A program made the translations under genes and the position numbers. Source: Novosphingobium sp. Fuku2-ISO-50 (lineage in GTDB: Bacteria; Pseudomonadota; Alphaproteobacteria; Sphingomonadales; Sphingomonadaceae). From it: a stretch of DNA of 46,332 bases. The DNA is taken from assembly GCF_001519055.1 (NCBI RefSeq), contig NZ_KQ954306.1:1-46332 (forward strand). Reading direction: 5' to 3'. The notes beneath the pieces are model-generated. The model was not told the DNA's origin, made no database searches, and was given only the letters and a program-made list of their open reading frames with translations. Position 1 is the stretch's first letter, and each line of letters opens with the position of its first letter. Positions 33,356 through 43,498 of the stretch are shown one piece after another.

Positions 33356-34396
33356 GTGACCACAATCGTACCTGTCATCCTTTGTGGAGGAAGCGGCACC
33401 AGACTTTGGCCGCGTTCGCGCAAGACAAGGCCCAAGCCGTTTCTGCCGCTGGTCGGAGAGACGACATTGTTTGCAGCGACCGTTTTGCGTTGCAGCAAGG
33501 ATGCCGGGTTTGCCGATCCCGTGGTTGTGGCCGGTGCCGCCCATGTCCCGCTGGTCGAAAGCCAATTGCCGCAAGCCGGTGCGGGCACGATCATCGTCGA
33601 GCCCGAGGGCAAGAACACCGCCGCCGCGATCGCGCTGGCCGCCGTGCGTCTGCCCGCCGATGCGATCATGCTGGTTTGTCCCAGCGATCATCATATCGGC
33701 GATGTCGCGTCGTTTCGCGCTGCGGCCCATGCGGCGGCGGTGCTGGCGGCGGACGATTGGCTGGTCTCGTTCGGGATCAGCCCGACATCGCCGGAAACCG
33801 GATTCGGCTATTTGAAACGCGGCGCGCCGATTGGCGAAACCGGCGGTTTTCGCGTTGAACGCTTTGTCGAAAAGCCCGATCTTGAGCGCGCGCGGGCGTT
33901 TCTGGCCGATGGCGGCTATTCCTGGAATGGCGGGATTTTCGCATTTCGCGCCGGCGCATTCCTGGACGAACTGAGCCTGCACCGACCGGACATTGCCGAC
34001 GCTGTGCGCGCGGCGGTGGCTGCCGGGTATCAGGAAGGTCACCGGTTTTATCCCGATGCGGCGATCTTTGCCACGGTTGCCGGCGAATCCGTCGATTATG
34101 CCGTCATGGAAAAGACTGCGCGTGCGGCCATGGTGCCGGTAGCGATGAACTGGTCCGACATCGGCAACTGGCAGGCGCTGCACGAGGCGCTGCCCCGTGA
34201 TGCTGACGGCAACGCGGTTCGCGGCACGGCGGAATTGAAGAACTGCCGCAACGTGCTTGTCGACAGCGACGGACCGCGCGTTTCGGTGGTGGGTGTCGAA
34301 GACCTGATCATCGTCGTCGATGGCAACGACATCATGATTACCACCCCCGGCGGCGCACAATTGGTGGGCAAGCTGCACGGTGCGGTAAACCAGTGA
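33356..34396 (+). CDS. manC: Mannose-1-phosphate guanylyltransferase
   Basis: The predicted product has 346 residues from GTG 33356 with GAGAG upstream. It makes GDP-mannose from GTP and mannose-1-phosphate. Motifs: LCGGSGTRLWPRSRKTRPKPFLPL, EPEGKNTAAAIALAA, SDHHIGD, FVEKPD and MNWSDIGNW. The length matches the single-function transferase without the fused C-terminal isomerase domain, which here is a separate gene (manA) 10 bp downstream. GDP-mannose feeds exopolysaccharide or lipopolysaccharide synthesis. Confidence 0.92.
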   Translation: MTTIVPVILCGGSGTRLWPRSRKTRPKPFLPLVGETTLFAATVLRCSKDAGFADPVVVAGAAHVPLVESQLPQAGAGTIIVEPEGKNTAAAIALAAVRLPADAIMLVCPSDHHIGDVASFRAAAHAAAVLAADDWLVSFGISPTSPETGFGYLKRGAPIGETGGFRVERFVEKPDLERARAFLADGGYSWNGGIFAFRAGAFLDELSLHRPDIADAVRAAVAAGYQEGHRFYPDAAIFATVAGESVDYAVMEKTARAAMVPVAMNWSDIGNWQALHEALPRDADGNAVRGTAELKNCRNVLVDSDGPRVSVVGVEDLIIVVDGNDIMITTPGGAQLVGKLHGAVNQ

Positions 34397-34406
34397 GCAG
34401 GCAACA

Positions 34407-35213
34407 GTGACCAAACTGACGATCCGTGAGGTGGAAAAGCCTTGGGGCATGGATGTGCTGCCGGCTCCGTTCATCGCCCTTGAAGGAAAGCGGATCGGCG
34501 AAATCTGGTTCGAACCGCCAGCCGAACTGCCCTCGATTCTGGTCAAGTACATCTTTACCAGCGACCGGCTGTCGGTGCAGGTTCATCCCAACGACGCCCA
34601 GGCCGCTGCTGCCGGAGAGCGCGATTCGGGCAAGGATGAATGCTGGTTTGTGATCGCTGCCGAGCCGGGCGCGACACTGGGGGTCGGGTTTCATGGGGCT
34701 GTCGATCATGCCGCGATGCGTGCCGCCGCTCTCGATGGCAGTATCGAGGACATGCTGGTGTGGTTTCCGGTCAGGCCGGGCGATTTCTTCTATATCCCGG
34801 CGGGGACCGTCCATGCCATCGGCACCGGGGTCAGCCTGATCGAGATTCAGCAGAATTCCGATATTACCTATCGGCTTTATGACTATGGTCGCCCGCGCCC
34901 GCTGCATCTCGATGCCGGGATCACGGTGGCGAGGGGCGAGCCGCACGATCCCGCGCTGCGTCGCCATATTCCCGATCATGGCACCATCGAGCTGGCCAAT
35001 GGCCGCTATTTTCAGGCCCACCGCCTCGACGGCGTTCCCGATGCGGCGCTTTGCGCGCTCTATGCAGGGCCAGTGCTGATCCTGCCGCGCGAGGGCGAAG
35101 TGCGGATCGGCGATGATGTGCTGCACCCGGGCGACTGTGCGGTCACACAAGGTCTTGACGCAGTGGCATTCGCTGGCAACGGTCAGGCGATCGTCGTTCG
35201 CGCAACGCGGTGA
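34407..35213 (+). CDS. manA: Class I mannose-6-phosphate isomerase
   Basis: The predicted product has 268 residues, GTG start at 34407. It interconverts fructose-6-phosphate and mannose-6-phosphate. The zinc-site motifs are VQVHPND (Gln/His), GKDECWFV (Glu) and AGTVHAIG (His), in the cupin fold. C-terminal strands GPVLILPREGEVRIGDDVLHPGDC complete the second cupin half. The short form (about 270 residues) is typical of alphaproteobacterial ManA-like proteins. Coupled with manC it routes central carbon into GDP-mannose. Confidence 0.9.
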   Translation: MTKLTIREVEKPWGMDVLPAPFIALEGKRIGEIWFEPPAELPSILVKYIFTSDRLSVQVHPNDAQAAAAGERDSGKDECWFVIAAEPGATLGVGFHGAVDHAAMRAAALDGSIEDMLVWFPVRPGDFFYIPAGTVHAIGTGVSLIEIQQNSDITYRLYDYGRPRPLHLDAGITVARGEPHDPALRRHIPDHGTIELANGRYFQAHRLDGVPDAALCALYAGPVLILPREGEVRIGDDVLHPGDCAVTQGLDAVAFAGNGQAIVVRATR

Positions 35214-35279
35214 TCAGCCCTTCCGGTCTGCGGGCCGGACCGCAACGGGCATGTTCGCGCGGCAAAGGATTTGTTTCGC

Positions 35280-36218
35280 ATGGGTGATTGCCAAGCGGTG
35301 GCGGGTGATCCGCCGTTCGATATCGTTCCGATCGTCGCGCAATTGCGCGATGTGCGCGATGCCTGGCGTGAGGCGCATGGGCGCGACAGCGCTTTCGGCG
35401 AGCGGGGGTTTCCTTCGCGTCATGCGCTTGGCCGGGTGATCGATGTGCTGTCGGCGGCGTTGTTTCCGCAGCGACTGGGCCCGCCCGATTTGCGTGCCGG
35501 CAACGAAGATTGCTTCGTGCGGGCCAGTCTTGAATCCGCCATGCCGCTGCTGGCCGCGCAAGTGCGCATGGAATTGCATTATGTCCGCCCCGAACGCGGG
35601 GCGGAAGCGATCGAGCGCGCGGTGACCGCGATTGCCGAGGAACTGGCGCGGCGTTTGCCGGCGATCCGCCGTCTGCTCGACAGCGACCTTCAGGCGGCGT
35701 TTGACGGCGATCCGGCGGCGCGCAGCGTCGATGAAGTCCTGTTGTGCTACCCCTGCATTGTCGCGCTGACCCATCATCGCATCGCGCACGAGCTCTATTT
35801 GCTCGGTGCGCCGCTGGTGGCGCGGATCATTGCCGAAATCGCCCATTCGCGTACCGGGATCGACATTCATCCGGGCGCGCAGATCGGCGAGAGCTTTTTC
35901 ATCGATCACGGTACCGGCGTGGTGATCGGGCAGACCGCGATCATCGGGAACGGGGTGCGGCTGTATCAGGCGGTCACGCTGGGCGCGCGCAGCTTTTCAA
36001 CCGATGAAGACGGGCGGTTGGTCAACGAACCGCGCCACCCGATCATCGAAGACGGCGTGACGATCTATGCCGGTGCAACGATCCTTGGCCGGATCACCAT
36101 CGGCAAGGGATCGGTCATCGGCGGCAATGTCTGGCTGACCCGGTCGGTCCCGCCGATGAGCCGCGTGCGCCAGACCCAACCGAGCATCAATATCGAACTT
36201 GCCGATCCCTGCGACTGA
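35280..36218 (+). CDS. cysE: Serine O-acetyltransferase, EpsC/CysE type
   Basis: The predicted product has 312 residues from ATG 35280, chosen over TTG 35271 because AAAGGA then has proper spacing. The C-terminal left-handed beta-helix hexapeptide repeats are clear: IDIHPGAQIGESFFIDHGTGVVIG, then IIGNGVRLYQAVTLGA and TIYAGATILGRITIGKGSVIGGNVWLTRSV. The N-terminal ~150 residues are the helical SAT domain of the EpsC form. It makes O-acetylserine for cysteine synthesis. It follows manA by 66 bp and may share its transcript; the terminator palindrome comes right after. Confidence 0.88.
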   Translation: MGDCQAVAGDPPFDIVPIVAQLRDVRDAWREAHGRDSAFGERGFPSRHALGRVIDVLSAALFPQRLGPPDLRAGNEDCFVRASLESAMPLLAAQVRMELHYVRPERGAEAIERAVTAIAEELARRLPAIRRLLDSDLQAAFDGDPAARSVDEVLLCYPCIVALTHHRIAHELYLLGAPLVARIIAEIAHSRTGIDIHPGAQIGESFFIDHGTGVVIGQTAIIGNGVRLYQAVTLGARSFSTDEDGRLVNEPRHPIIEDGVTIYAGATILGRITIGKGSVIGGNVWLTRSVPPMSRVRQTQPSINIELADPCD

Positions 36219-36249
36219 GTTGAGCCACTGATTTGGCCCCGGAATCGGC

Positions 36250-36286
36250 CAGGCGCTTGTTAAAAAGCAGGCGCTTGTTGAAAAAA
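36250..36286. repeat. Tandem 18-nt duplication before the terminator
   Basis: The unit beginning CAGGCGCTTGTT occurs at 36250-36267 and again at 36268-36285 with one or two differences (A/G in the A-run). It lies between the serine acetyltransferase stop and the terminator palindrome. It looks like a small slippage duplication with no obvious function. Confidence 0.6.
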
Positions 36287-36318
36287 GGCCCTGCGGCATC
36301 GATGCCGCAGGGCCTTTT
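36283..36318. terminator. Bidirectional terminator (perfect 36-bp palindrome)
   Basis: The 18 bases 36283-36300 (AAAAGGCCCTGCGGCATC) are the exact reverse complement of 36301-36318, so the stem is flanked by an A-run on one side and TTTT on the other. It terminates the rightward manC-manA-cysE transcript and the leftward glycine-zipper gene, which are convergent here. Confidence 0.85.
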
Positions 36319-36321
36319 GAG

Positions 36322-37104
36322 TCAGGGACGGTGTTCTTCCCGACCGCCGCGATAGCCATCGTGGCCGCGGTAACCCTCGTGGCCGCGATAGCCCTCATGG
36401 CCGCGATAGGTGCGGTAATACCAGGTGTGATAGGGATAGGGGCGATAGCTCCAGACTCCGCCCACAAACACCCACGGCTGATACCAACCGGGTGCCGCGT
36501 AATAATATCCCTGATAGCTATAGGGATAAGCCGGAGCACCGGCGCGCACGACATAGCCCGGCGGGCAGCCGGGGCTGGTCGCATTGTTTTCCGACGAGGC
36601 AATCGCCGCGCCTGTGCCCGCCCCGACGACGGCGCCGAACGCTGCCGATCCGCCGGAATGACGACCGCCGGCTGCACCGCCGACAATCGCGCCAAGAACG
36701 CCGCCGATCACCGCGCCCGCTGCGACATCGCCATGCGATTTCACGCAGTTTTCCTGCGCCCAGCGCTGGGCATCGTAAGCATAGCGTGCATCAATGGCTT
36801 GTTGCCGGGCATAATCGGGCGGCGGCGCATAGCCCGGAGGGGGCGGGGGTGTCTGACCCGCGTCATAGCCCGGGGGCGGGCCCGGTTCGGGCGGTGGGGC
36901 CTGGTCCGGGTTATAGCCTTGCTGTGGGGCATCATAACCCTGTTGCGGGGCGCCATAACCCTGTTGCGGCGCATAGCCCGGCGGCGGCGAATCGGGCGCC
37001 GGCGGCGGGGTCTGCGCATTCGCGGCGACCGAACCCAGCACCATGGTGGCCGCCGTGATTGCAGCGAGACCCCTGCGACGGGGAGAGCGAGCCGGTTGGA
37101 ACAT
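36322..37104 (-). CDS. Exported glycine-zipper protein with Pro/Gln and Tyr-Arg-Gly repeats
   Basis: The predicted product has 260 residues. Signal peptide (about 30 residues, to ANAQ). A Pro-rich linker follows with repeated PQQGY units, then a helical segment with DARYAYDAQRWAQENC. The glycine zipper comes next (GAVIGGVLGAIVGGAAGG, GAVVGAGTGAAIA) and would span or pack against a membrane. The C-terminus is Tyr/Pro-rich and ends in four YRGH-type repeats. This is the layout of envelope-associated glycine-zipper proteins; GAGGGA-like ribosome site precedes ATG 37104. The function is not known. Confidence 0.75.
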   Translation of the reverse strand: MFQPARSPRRRGLAAITAATMVLGSVAANAQTPPPAPDSPPPGYAPQQGYGAPQQGYDAPQQGYNPDQAPPPEPGPPPGYDAGQTPPPPPGYAPPPDYARQQAIDARYAYDAQRWAQENCVKSHGDVAAGAVIGGVLGAIVGGAAGGRHSGGSAAFGAVVGAGTGAAIASSENNATSPGCPPGYVVRAGAPAYPYSYQGYYYAAPGWYQPWVFVGGVWSYRPYPYHTWYYRTYRGHEGYRGHEGYRGHDGYRGGREEHRP

Positions 37105-37290
37105 GATCTTTCATTCCCTCTTGCGGTCGGGCTCTTTGCGGTTGGATTGGCGATGAGCCATCCCCCCACGCTTGCCCGGTAAGGGATGGTCTAGCGCATT
37201 CGATGTGAACAGGGGCTGATTTTGCGCAAAGAAGCGCGAGGGTGACACTCTGTTACAAATTTGTCCTTACCGTGTGACGGGGCGGACGTT

Positions 37291-38376
37291 TCAAAGGATG
37301 AATGCGCTTGCCGTCAGGCTGGCGAGTTTGGTCAGCGTGATGCAGAAATCGGCGGTTCCGTCGCCGTTGACGTCGCCCCAGACCGTGATGCCGGTACTGG
37401 TCACGTCATAGCGCACTTCGCCGGGGTGATCGCCAAAAGCGGCCGTGCCGATAAATGTCAGGTGCCCGGTCCCGCCCGTGGGCAATCCCGCGTCAAAGGC
37501 GGACAAGTCGATCTTGTCGCCCAGGGCGGGATGGAATTGCTGAATGACGTCCGCCGTTGCCGCCGTCAGTCCGCCGGTGTGGCCGGGGGAAAAGACAAAA
37601 CTGTCCGTACCGCCGCCCGCGATCATCACCGCGTGCCCCGTTCCCGCGTATAGCGTGTCAGTGCCCGATCCGGCGTGGAGCGTGTCTTTGCCCGAGCCGC
37701 CATAGATCGTGTCTTTGCCCGAGCCGCCAAAGATCGTGTCCGCGCCCGACCCGGCGATCAGCACGTCATTGCCCGGCCCCCCGTGAATGATCGTCGTGCC
37801 GTTGCCTGCGGTAATCGTGTCGTTGCCCGACAGGCCAATGAGCATCTGGGGGCCGGTGCCCCCTTTCAGGATCGGGCTGGCCGTGGTCGCGTAATGGACC
37901 TGAGCGCCGGGGATGAAGTGATAGGAATTGCTGATCCCGAATGCCACCGTCTGTGACTTTGCGCCGGACGCGTTGAGCCCGAGTACGAACAGGGAGCCAT
38001 CGAGCCCCGGCAAATCGCCGTTCTGTGACACCAGCGCGGCGAGCGGCATCGCCACCAGCGAGATGCCCGCCGCGCTGAACCCGCAAACCGTGAAATCCAT
38101 CGTGCCGACCAGCGTCTTGCCGACGAAGGCATCGAGGGTCAGCGTGTTGTCGGTATCGGATATGCCGGCGACCTGAAACGAGACGGTATTCATCGTGAGG
38201 AACGCCGATCCGACGGTCCCGGTCATGCCGTTGTAAGTCAGCACCTGGTTGGGCGAAGTCGCGCTGTTGGTGATGGAGCCGTTGACGGCGGTTGCGGACT
38301 CATTGGCGAAGGCGTTTGCGCCAAATGTCAGGCCCACAAGGGCGTCAAGGCTGCCCAACTTCACTGTCTTCATCAT
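37291..38376 (-). CDS. RTX-repeat calcium-binding protein
   Basis: The predicted product has 361 residues from ATG 38376; ATG 38373 is equally possible. Residues ~175-255 form about nine RTX nonapeptides (GLSGNDTIT, GGPGNDVLI, GGSGKDTIY, AGSGTDTLY and similar), which fold into a calcium-bound beta-roll. The C-terminus (FSPGHTGGLTAATADVIQQFH, then GDVNGDGTADFCITL) matches serralysin-type C-termini that carry type I secretion signals. The N-terminus resembles a weak signal peptide (KLGSLDALVGLTFGANAFA), unusual for a type I substrate. The middle (20-170) is unassigned. No type I transporter genes are nearby. Confidence 0.82.
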   Translation of the reverse strand: MMKTVKLGSLDALVGLTFGANAFANESATAVNGSITNSATSPNQVLTYNGMTGTVGSAFLTMNTVSFQVAGISDTDNTLTLDAFVGKTLVGTMDFTVCGFSAAGISLVAMPLAALVSQNGDLPGLDGSLFVLGLNASGAKSQTVAFGISNSYHFIPGAQVHYATTASPILKGGTGPQMLIGLSGNDTITAGNGTTIIHGGPGNDVLIAGSGADTIFGGSGKDTIYGGSGKDTLHAGSGTDTLYAGTGHAVMIAGGGTDSFVFSPGHTGGLTAATADVIQQFHPALGDKIDLSAFDAGLPTGGTGHLTFIGTAAFGDHPGEVRYDVTSTGITVWGDVNGDGTADFCITLTKLASLTASAFIL

Positions 38377-38601
38377 GAATCAACCCGGTCCGTTTTGTCC
38401 CTTGCACGGTTGGCGCCAATGTCACGTTACGGACAACGCGGGTTGCTTTCACTTCGGATCAAGAGGTGGGTTCGCGGTGCGCGCGGGGGCGTCGGGATGG
38501 CCGGATTGCAGGCGGAACGGGCCCGGTCGCGCGGGGCGCGGATGATCCGCAGTGGACCTTGTGTCGGGGCCCTGAAAGTGTCGGGTGGCTTGAAACGCAA
38601 A

Positions 38602-38625
38602 ACGCCGCCCCGGTGGGGGCGGCGT
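38602..38625 (-). terminator. Terminator of pckA
   Basis: ACGCCGCCCC (38602-38611) and GGGGCGGCGT (38616-38625) form a 10-bp stem with loop GGTG. On the minus strand it follows the pckA stop and is trailed by TTTTGCG. Confidence 0.75.
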
Positions 38626-38650
38626 CGCGAAATCGGTATGGGCTTGCGGT

Positions 38651-40255
<1,605 letters not shown>

Positions 40256-40549
40256 GGCAATCCTCCCGATGGGCAGCCGCGCCGCCCAACTGGGCGCGCC
40301 GCCGCGCATGTCTGGTTCAAGAGTTCGAATACGAATGCACTGACTCGCGAGCGGCGCATACGCAAGGAAAATTGCTGCGTCAAATACGCTGCGGCAAACA
40401 AGATTTTTGCGCAGTTGATTGCGTTTTATGCAACTGCTGGGCGCGATCGGGCCTTGCGACGCGGCAAGCGTTCCCGCCAAGGTTGCCACTGAAGGAATTC
40501 CCGTTTAATCACGGACCGTGATGGCAGCCCGCAGACCTGTGACGCGATC

Positions 40550-41452
40550 ATGACGAACAAGCGCGAAGCCGGTGGCCAGGGCCCCGATGTCTCGCCCCAT
40601 CCCGATGCGCGCGCAGACCAAGTTCCGGACATGGAAAAGGTTCAGGGCGACAAGGTTCAGGGCGACAAGGTTCAGGGCGACAAGGTTCAGGGCGACAAGG
40701 TTCAGGGCAGGGCGCTCGGTGTGCAGGCTTCCGGCGCGCAAGTGATCGCGCTGGTCGATGACGATCGCAACATCCTGACCACGGTGTCGATCGCGCTGCA
40801 GGCCGAAGGGTTTGCCACGCGGGTCTATTACGACGGAGCCGCCGCTTTGCCCGCGCTGATAGACAATCCGCCCGATCTCGTCGTCTGCGACATCAAGATG
40901 CCGCGCATGGACGGGTTCGATCTGCTCAACCGGCTGCGCGAAAAAAGCGATTTGCCGGTGATCTTTCTGACCAGCAAGGACGATGAGGCGGACGAGGCGA
41001 CCGGGCTTGCCATGGGCGCCGACGATTACATCGCCAAACCGTTCAGCCAGCGTCTTCTGATCGCGCGCATCCGCGCCATTTTGCGTCGGGGCGAAGTGGC
41101 ACGGCGCGCGGCATTGCGCCCGCAGGACGAGCCGGCAGAGCCGCTGCCCGACGTGATCTGGCGCGGGCGATTGAGCATGGACCCGGCGCGCCATCAGGTC
41201 GAATGGACGGGGCAGCCGGTTTCCTTGACCGTGACCGAGTTCCTGATCCTCGAAGCGCTGGCGATGCGCCCCGGGGTGGTGCGTTCGCGCAGTTCGCTGA
41301 TGGACGCGGCCTATCACGATGACGTGTTTGTCGACGATCGCACCATCGACAGTCATATCAAGCGGCTGAGGCGCAAGTTTCGGCTGGTCGATCCGCAGTT
41401 TTCCGCGATCGAGACGCTCTATGGTGCCGGCTACAGCTTTGCGGAACCCTGA
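40550..41452 (+). CDS. chvI: ChvI-type response regulator with an N-terminal repeat insert
   Basis: The predicted product has 300 residues; ATG 40631 is a possible internal start (273 residues). The receiver domain has LVDDDRN (Asp71/72), the phosphoacceptor in VVCDIKMPRMDG (Asp114), IFLTS and YIAKPF (Lys163). The C-terminal winged HTH is OmpR-type (VSLTVTEFLILEALA, DDRTIDSHIKRLRRKF, IETLYGAGYSF). ChvI proteins are normally about 230-240 residues; this one has an extra ~60-residue N-terminus with KVQGD repeats. It acts with ChvG downstream in envelope/acid stress and carbon control, and lies divergently from pckA. Confidence 0.92.
   Translation: MTNKREAGGQGPDVSPHPDARADQVPDMEKVQGDKVQGDKVQGDKVQGDKVQGRALGVQASGAQVIALVDDDRNILTTVSIALQAEGFATRVYYDGAAALPALIDNPPDLVVCDIKMPRMDGFDLLNRLREKSDLPVIFLTSKDDEADEATGLAMGADDYIAKPFSQRLLIARIRAILRRGEVARRAALRPQDEPAEPLPDVIWRGRLSMDPARHQVEWTGQPVSLTVTEFLILEALAMRPGVVRSRSSLMDAAYHDDVFVDDRTIDSHIKRLRRKFRLVDPQFSAIETLYGAGYSFAEP
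40637..40709 (+). repeat. 15-bp coding tandem repeat in chvI
   Basis: AAGGTTCAGGGCGAC occurs four times in exact tandem (40637-40696), followed by a partial copy to 40709. It encodes KVQGD repeats in the N-terminal extension of the regulator. A 15-bp unit keeps the frame, so copy number can vary without breaking the gene. Confidence 0.95.
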
Positions 41453-43052
41453 AAACCAGCCGCCGCCGCGCGCAAGCGGGCGCAGCGCGGCGCGGATGCG
41501 CCCGACCCGTCGCCGGCTGTGGCGCACGCGCGGGGTTTCGCTGACCACGCGCATTCTGGCGGTCAACGTCATTGCGCTCGCGCTGTTGGCGGGCGGGTTC
41601 TTCTATCTCGATTCGTATCGCACACAGTTGATCAACGAGCGGTTTCGTCTGGCCCGCGCCGAAGTGGAAATCGCCGCGACGGCGCTCGCCCACGCCCGGC
41701 CCGCCGAACGGCGCCGGCTGATGGTCCAGATCGGGACGAGCCAGGTCTTGCAATTGCGGCTTTATTCCACGCAGGGCGCGCTTGAGGAGGACAGCTTTCG
41801 TCTGGCTCGTCCGGCCTTTGTGTTGATCGATCCGGCAAACGAGCCGTGGTATCAGACGGCGGCGCGCGCGCTCGATCGCGGCGTCGACGCGATCGTCGGG
41901 GCGCCCGCGATCGAACGCTATCGCGAGCCGCCGCAATCGGGTGTGGCGAACTGGCCCGAAATTGCGCGCGCGCGCCAGTCCGGGCGTACCGAAGTCTATT
42001 TGCGCTATGCCCCCGACCGTACCCCGGTCATCACGGCGGCGACCCCGGTGGGGGACAAGGGCGAAATGCTGCTGTCGATGCGCAATGCGCTCGATGTGAC
42101 CCAGGCGGTACGCGATGCGCGCCAGACGCTGGGGATCATTATCGGGCTCGCGCTGCTGCTGTCTGTGCAATTGTCGCTGTTTCTGGCGCGCACGATCGTT
42201 CAGCCGTTGCGCGCGCTGGTGCGAGCGGCGGTGCGCGTGCGGCTGGGGCGCGAACGCGCGGTAGTGGTGCCGCGCCTGCCCGATCGGGGCGATGAAATCG
42301 GGCTGCTTGCACGCGCTTTTTCCGACATGACATATGCCTTGCGCCAACAGATCGACGCGGTCGAAAGCTTTGCCGCCGATGTTGCGCATGAGTTGAAAAA
42401 CCCGCTGGCCTCGCTCGCCAGCGCGGTCGAGGCGATGGACAAAGTCGAAGATCCGGCGTTGCGCCGTCAGTTGTCGGCGATTGCCACGCACGATGTGCAG
42501 CGGCTCGACCGGCTGATCAGCGAAATTGCCGAAGCCAGCAGGATCGACGCGGCGCTCAGCCGGACGACGTTTGCACCGATCGATCTTGCCCTGCTGGCCG
42601 CGCATGTGGTCGGTGCGCGCGGGGTGCGTCCGGGGCTGGCGGGATGTCCGATCCGGTTTCGCCGGGGCGAGGGGGATACGCGGGTTGCCGGCGACGGGCT
42701 GCAGCTTGAACGCGTGCTCGACAACCTGCTCGACAATGCGGTGTCGTTTTCGCCGCCGGGCGGCGAAGTCGAAGTGCGCGTCAGCGCCGAAGGCGGGCGC
42801 GTGGAATTGTCGATCAGCGATCAGGGGCCGGGGATCGCGCCGGACGAACGCGAAAAGGTGTTCGACCGGTTCCATTCGGTGCGCCCGGATGAAGAGGCGT
42901 TTGGCGCGCATAGCGGGCTGGGTCTGGCCATCGCGCGCACCATTGCCGAGGCCCACGAAGGCACGTTGACGATTGTCGACAAACCCGACGGGACGCCGGG
43001 CGCGTGCCTTGTCCTGTCGCTGCCGCCGATGAGCGAAGAGGATGAGGAATGA
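41421..43052 (+). CDS. chvG: ChvG-type sensor histidine kinase
   Basis: 543 residues if ATG 41421 is used, which overlaps chvI by 32 bp; TTG 41439 or ATG 41496 are alternatives. Two membrane segments (about 44-62 and 236-255) flank a ~170-residue periplasmic sensor. HAMP follows (ARTIVQPLRALVRAAVRVR), then the H-box DVAHELKNPLA (His323), the N-box NLLDNAVSF and G-boxes DQGPGIAPDE and GLGLAIARTIAEAH. It phosphorylates ChvI. The overlap and order chvI-chvG-hprK are the standard alphaproteobacterial arrangement. Confidence 0.93.
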   Translation: MVPATALRNPENQPPPRASGRSAARMRPTRRRLWRTRGVSLTTRILAVNVIALALLAGGFFYLDSYRTQLINERFRLARAEVEIAATALAHARPAERRRLMVQIGTSQVLQLRLYSTQGALEEDSFRLARPAFVLIDPANEPWYQTAARALDRGVDAIVGAPAIERYREPPQSGVANWPEIARARQSGRTEVYLRYAPDRTPVITAATPVGDKGEMLLSMRNALDVTQAVRDARQTLGIIIGLALLLSVQLSLFLARTIVQPLRALVRAAVRVRLGRERAVVVPRLPDRGDEIGLLARAFSDMTYALRQQIDAVESFAADVAHELKNPLASLASAVEAMDKVEDPALRRQLSAIATHDVQRLDRLISEIAEASRIDAALSRTTFAPIDLALLAAHVVGARGVRPGLAGCPIRFRRGEGDTRVAGDGLQLERVLDNLLDNAVSFSPPGGEVEVRVSAEGGRVELSISDQGPGIAPDEREKVFDRFHSVRPDEEAFGAHSGLGLAIARTIAEAHEGTLTIVDKPDGTPGACLVLSLPPMSEEDEE

Positions 43053-43474
43053 CGGCGCATCAGGCGACTGCGGTCGCCATCGGCGGGCGTGCCTTGCTGA
43101 TCGAGGGGGCGCCGGGGACAGGCAAGTCGAGCCTGGCATTGGCGCTGATCGACCGGGGTGCGGCGCTGATCGGGGATGACGCGGTCATGCTCGACCATGC
43201 CGAAGGCGTGCTGCTGGCGAGCCCGCATCCGCGCGTGGCCGGGCTGATCGAAGTGCGCAATGTCGGACTGATCGCGATGCCGACGGTGGGCAAGGTGCCG
43301 GTGGCGCTGGTCTTGCGGCTCGATCCGCAGGCGCCGCGTCATGTCGAAGCCGCCGACATCGTCGAACGCGCGGGGGTTGCGCTGCCCCTGTTGCGGCTCT
43401 GGCCGGACAGCCCCGTGCTCGCGCTGCGTGCCGAAATCGCGTTGGAACGCTATGGCTTGCATGCGCAGAAATAA
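43049..43474 (+). CDS. hprK: HPr kinase/phosphorylase, short alphaproteobacterial form
   Basis: The predicted product has 141 residues, lacking the N-terminal domain of Gram-positive HprK, as usual in Alphaproteobacteria. Walker A EGAPGTGKSS (20-27 region), GDDAVML and the HprK signature RVAGLIEVRNVGL are present. It phosphorylates HPr on the regulatory serine and so sets the state of the nitrogen/carbon PTS. ATG 43049 overlaps the chvG stop (ATGA), indicating coupling. Confidence 0.93.
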   Translation: MTAHQATAVAIGGRALLIEGAPGTGKSSLALALIDRGAALIGDDAVMLDHAEGVLLASPHPRVAGLIEVRNVGLIAMPTVGKVPVALVLRLDPQAPRHVEAADIVERAGVALPLLRLWPDSPVLALRAEIALERYGLHAQK

Positions 43475-43498
43475 GGGGGGCTTCCCAAGGCGGCGGCG

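Noticed and set aside
37670..37810. Repetitive GC-rich DNA that could suggest a repeat array
   Set aside because: It is the coding sequence of RTX nonapeptides in the calcium-binding protein, not a CRISPR or intergenic repeat. No CRISPR array was seen in the window.
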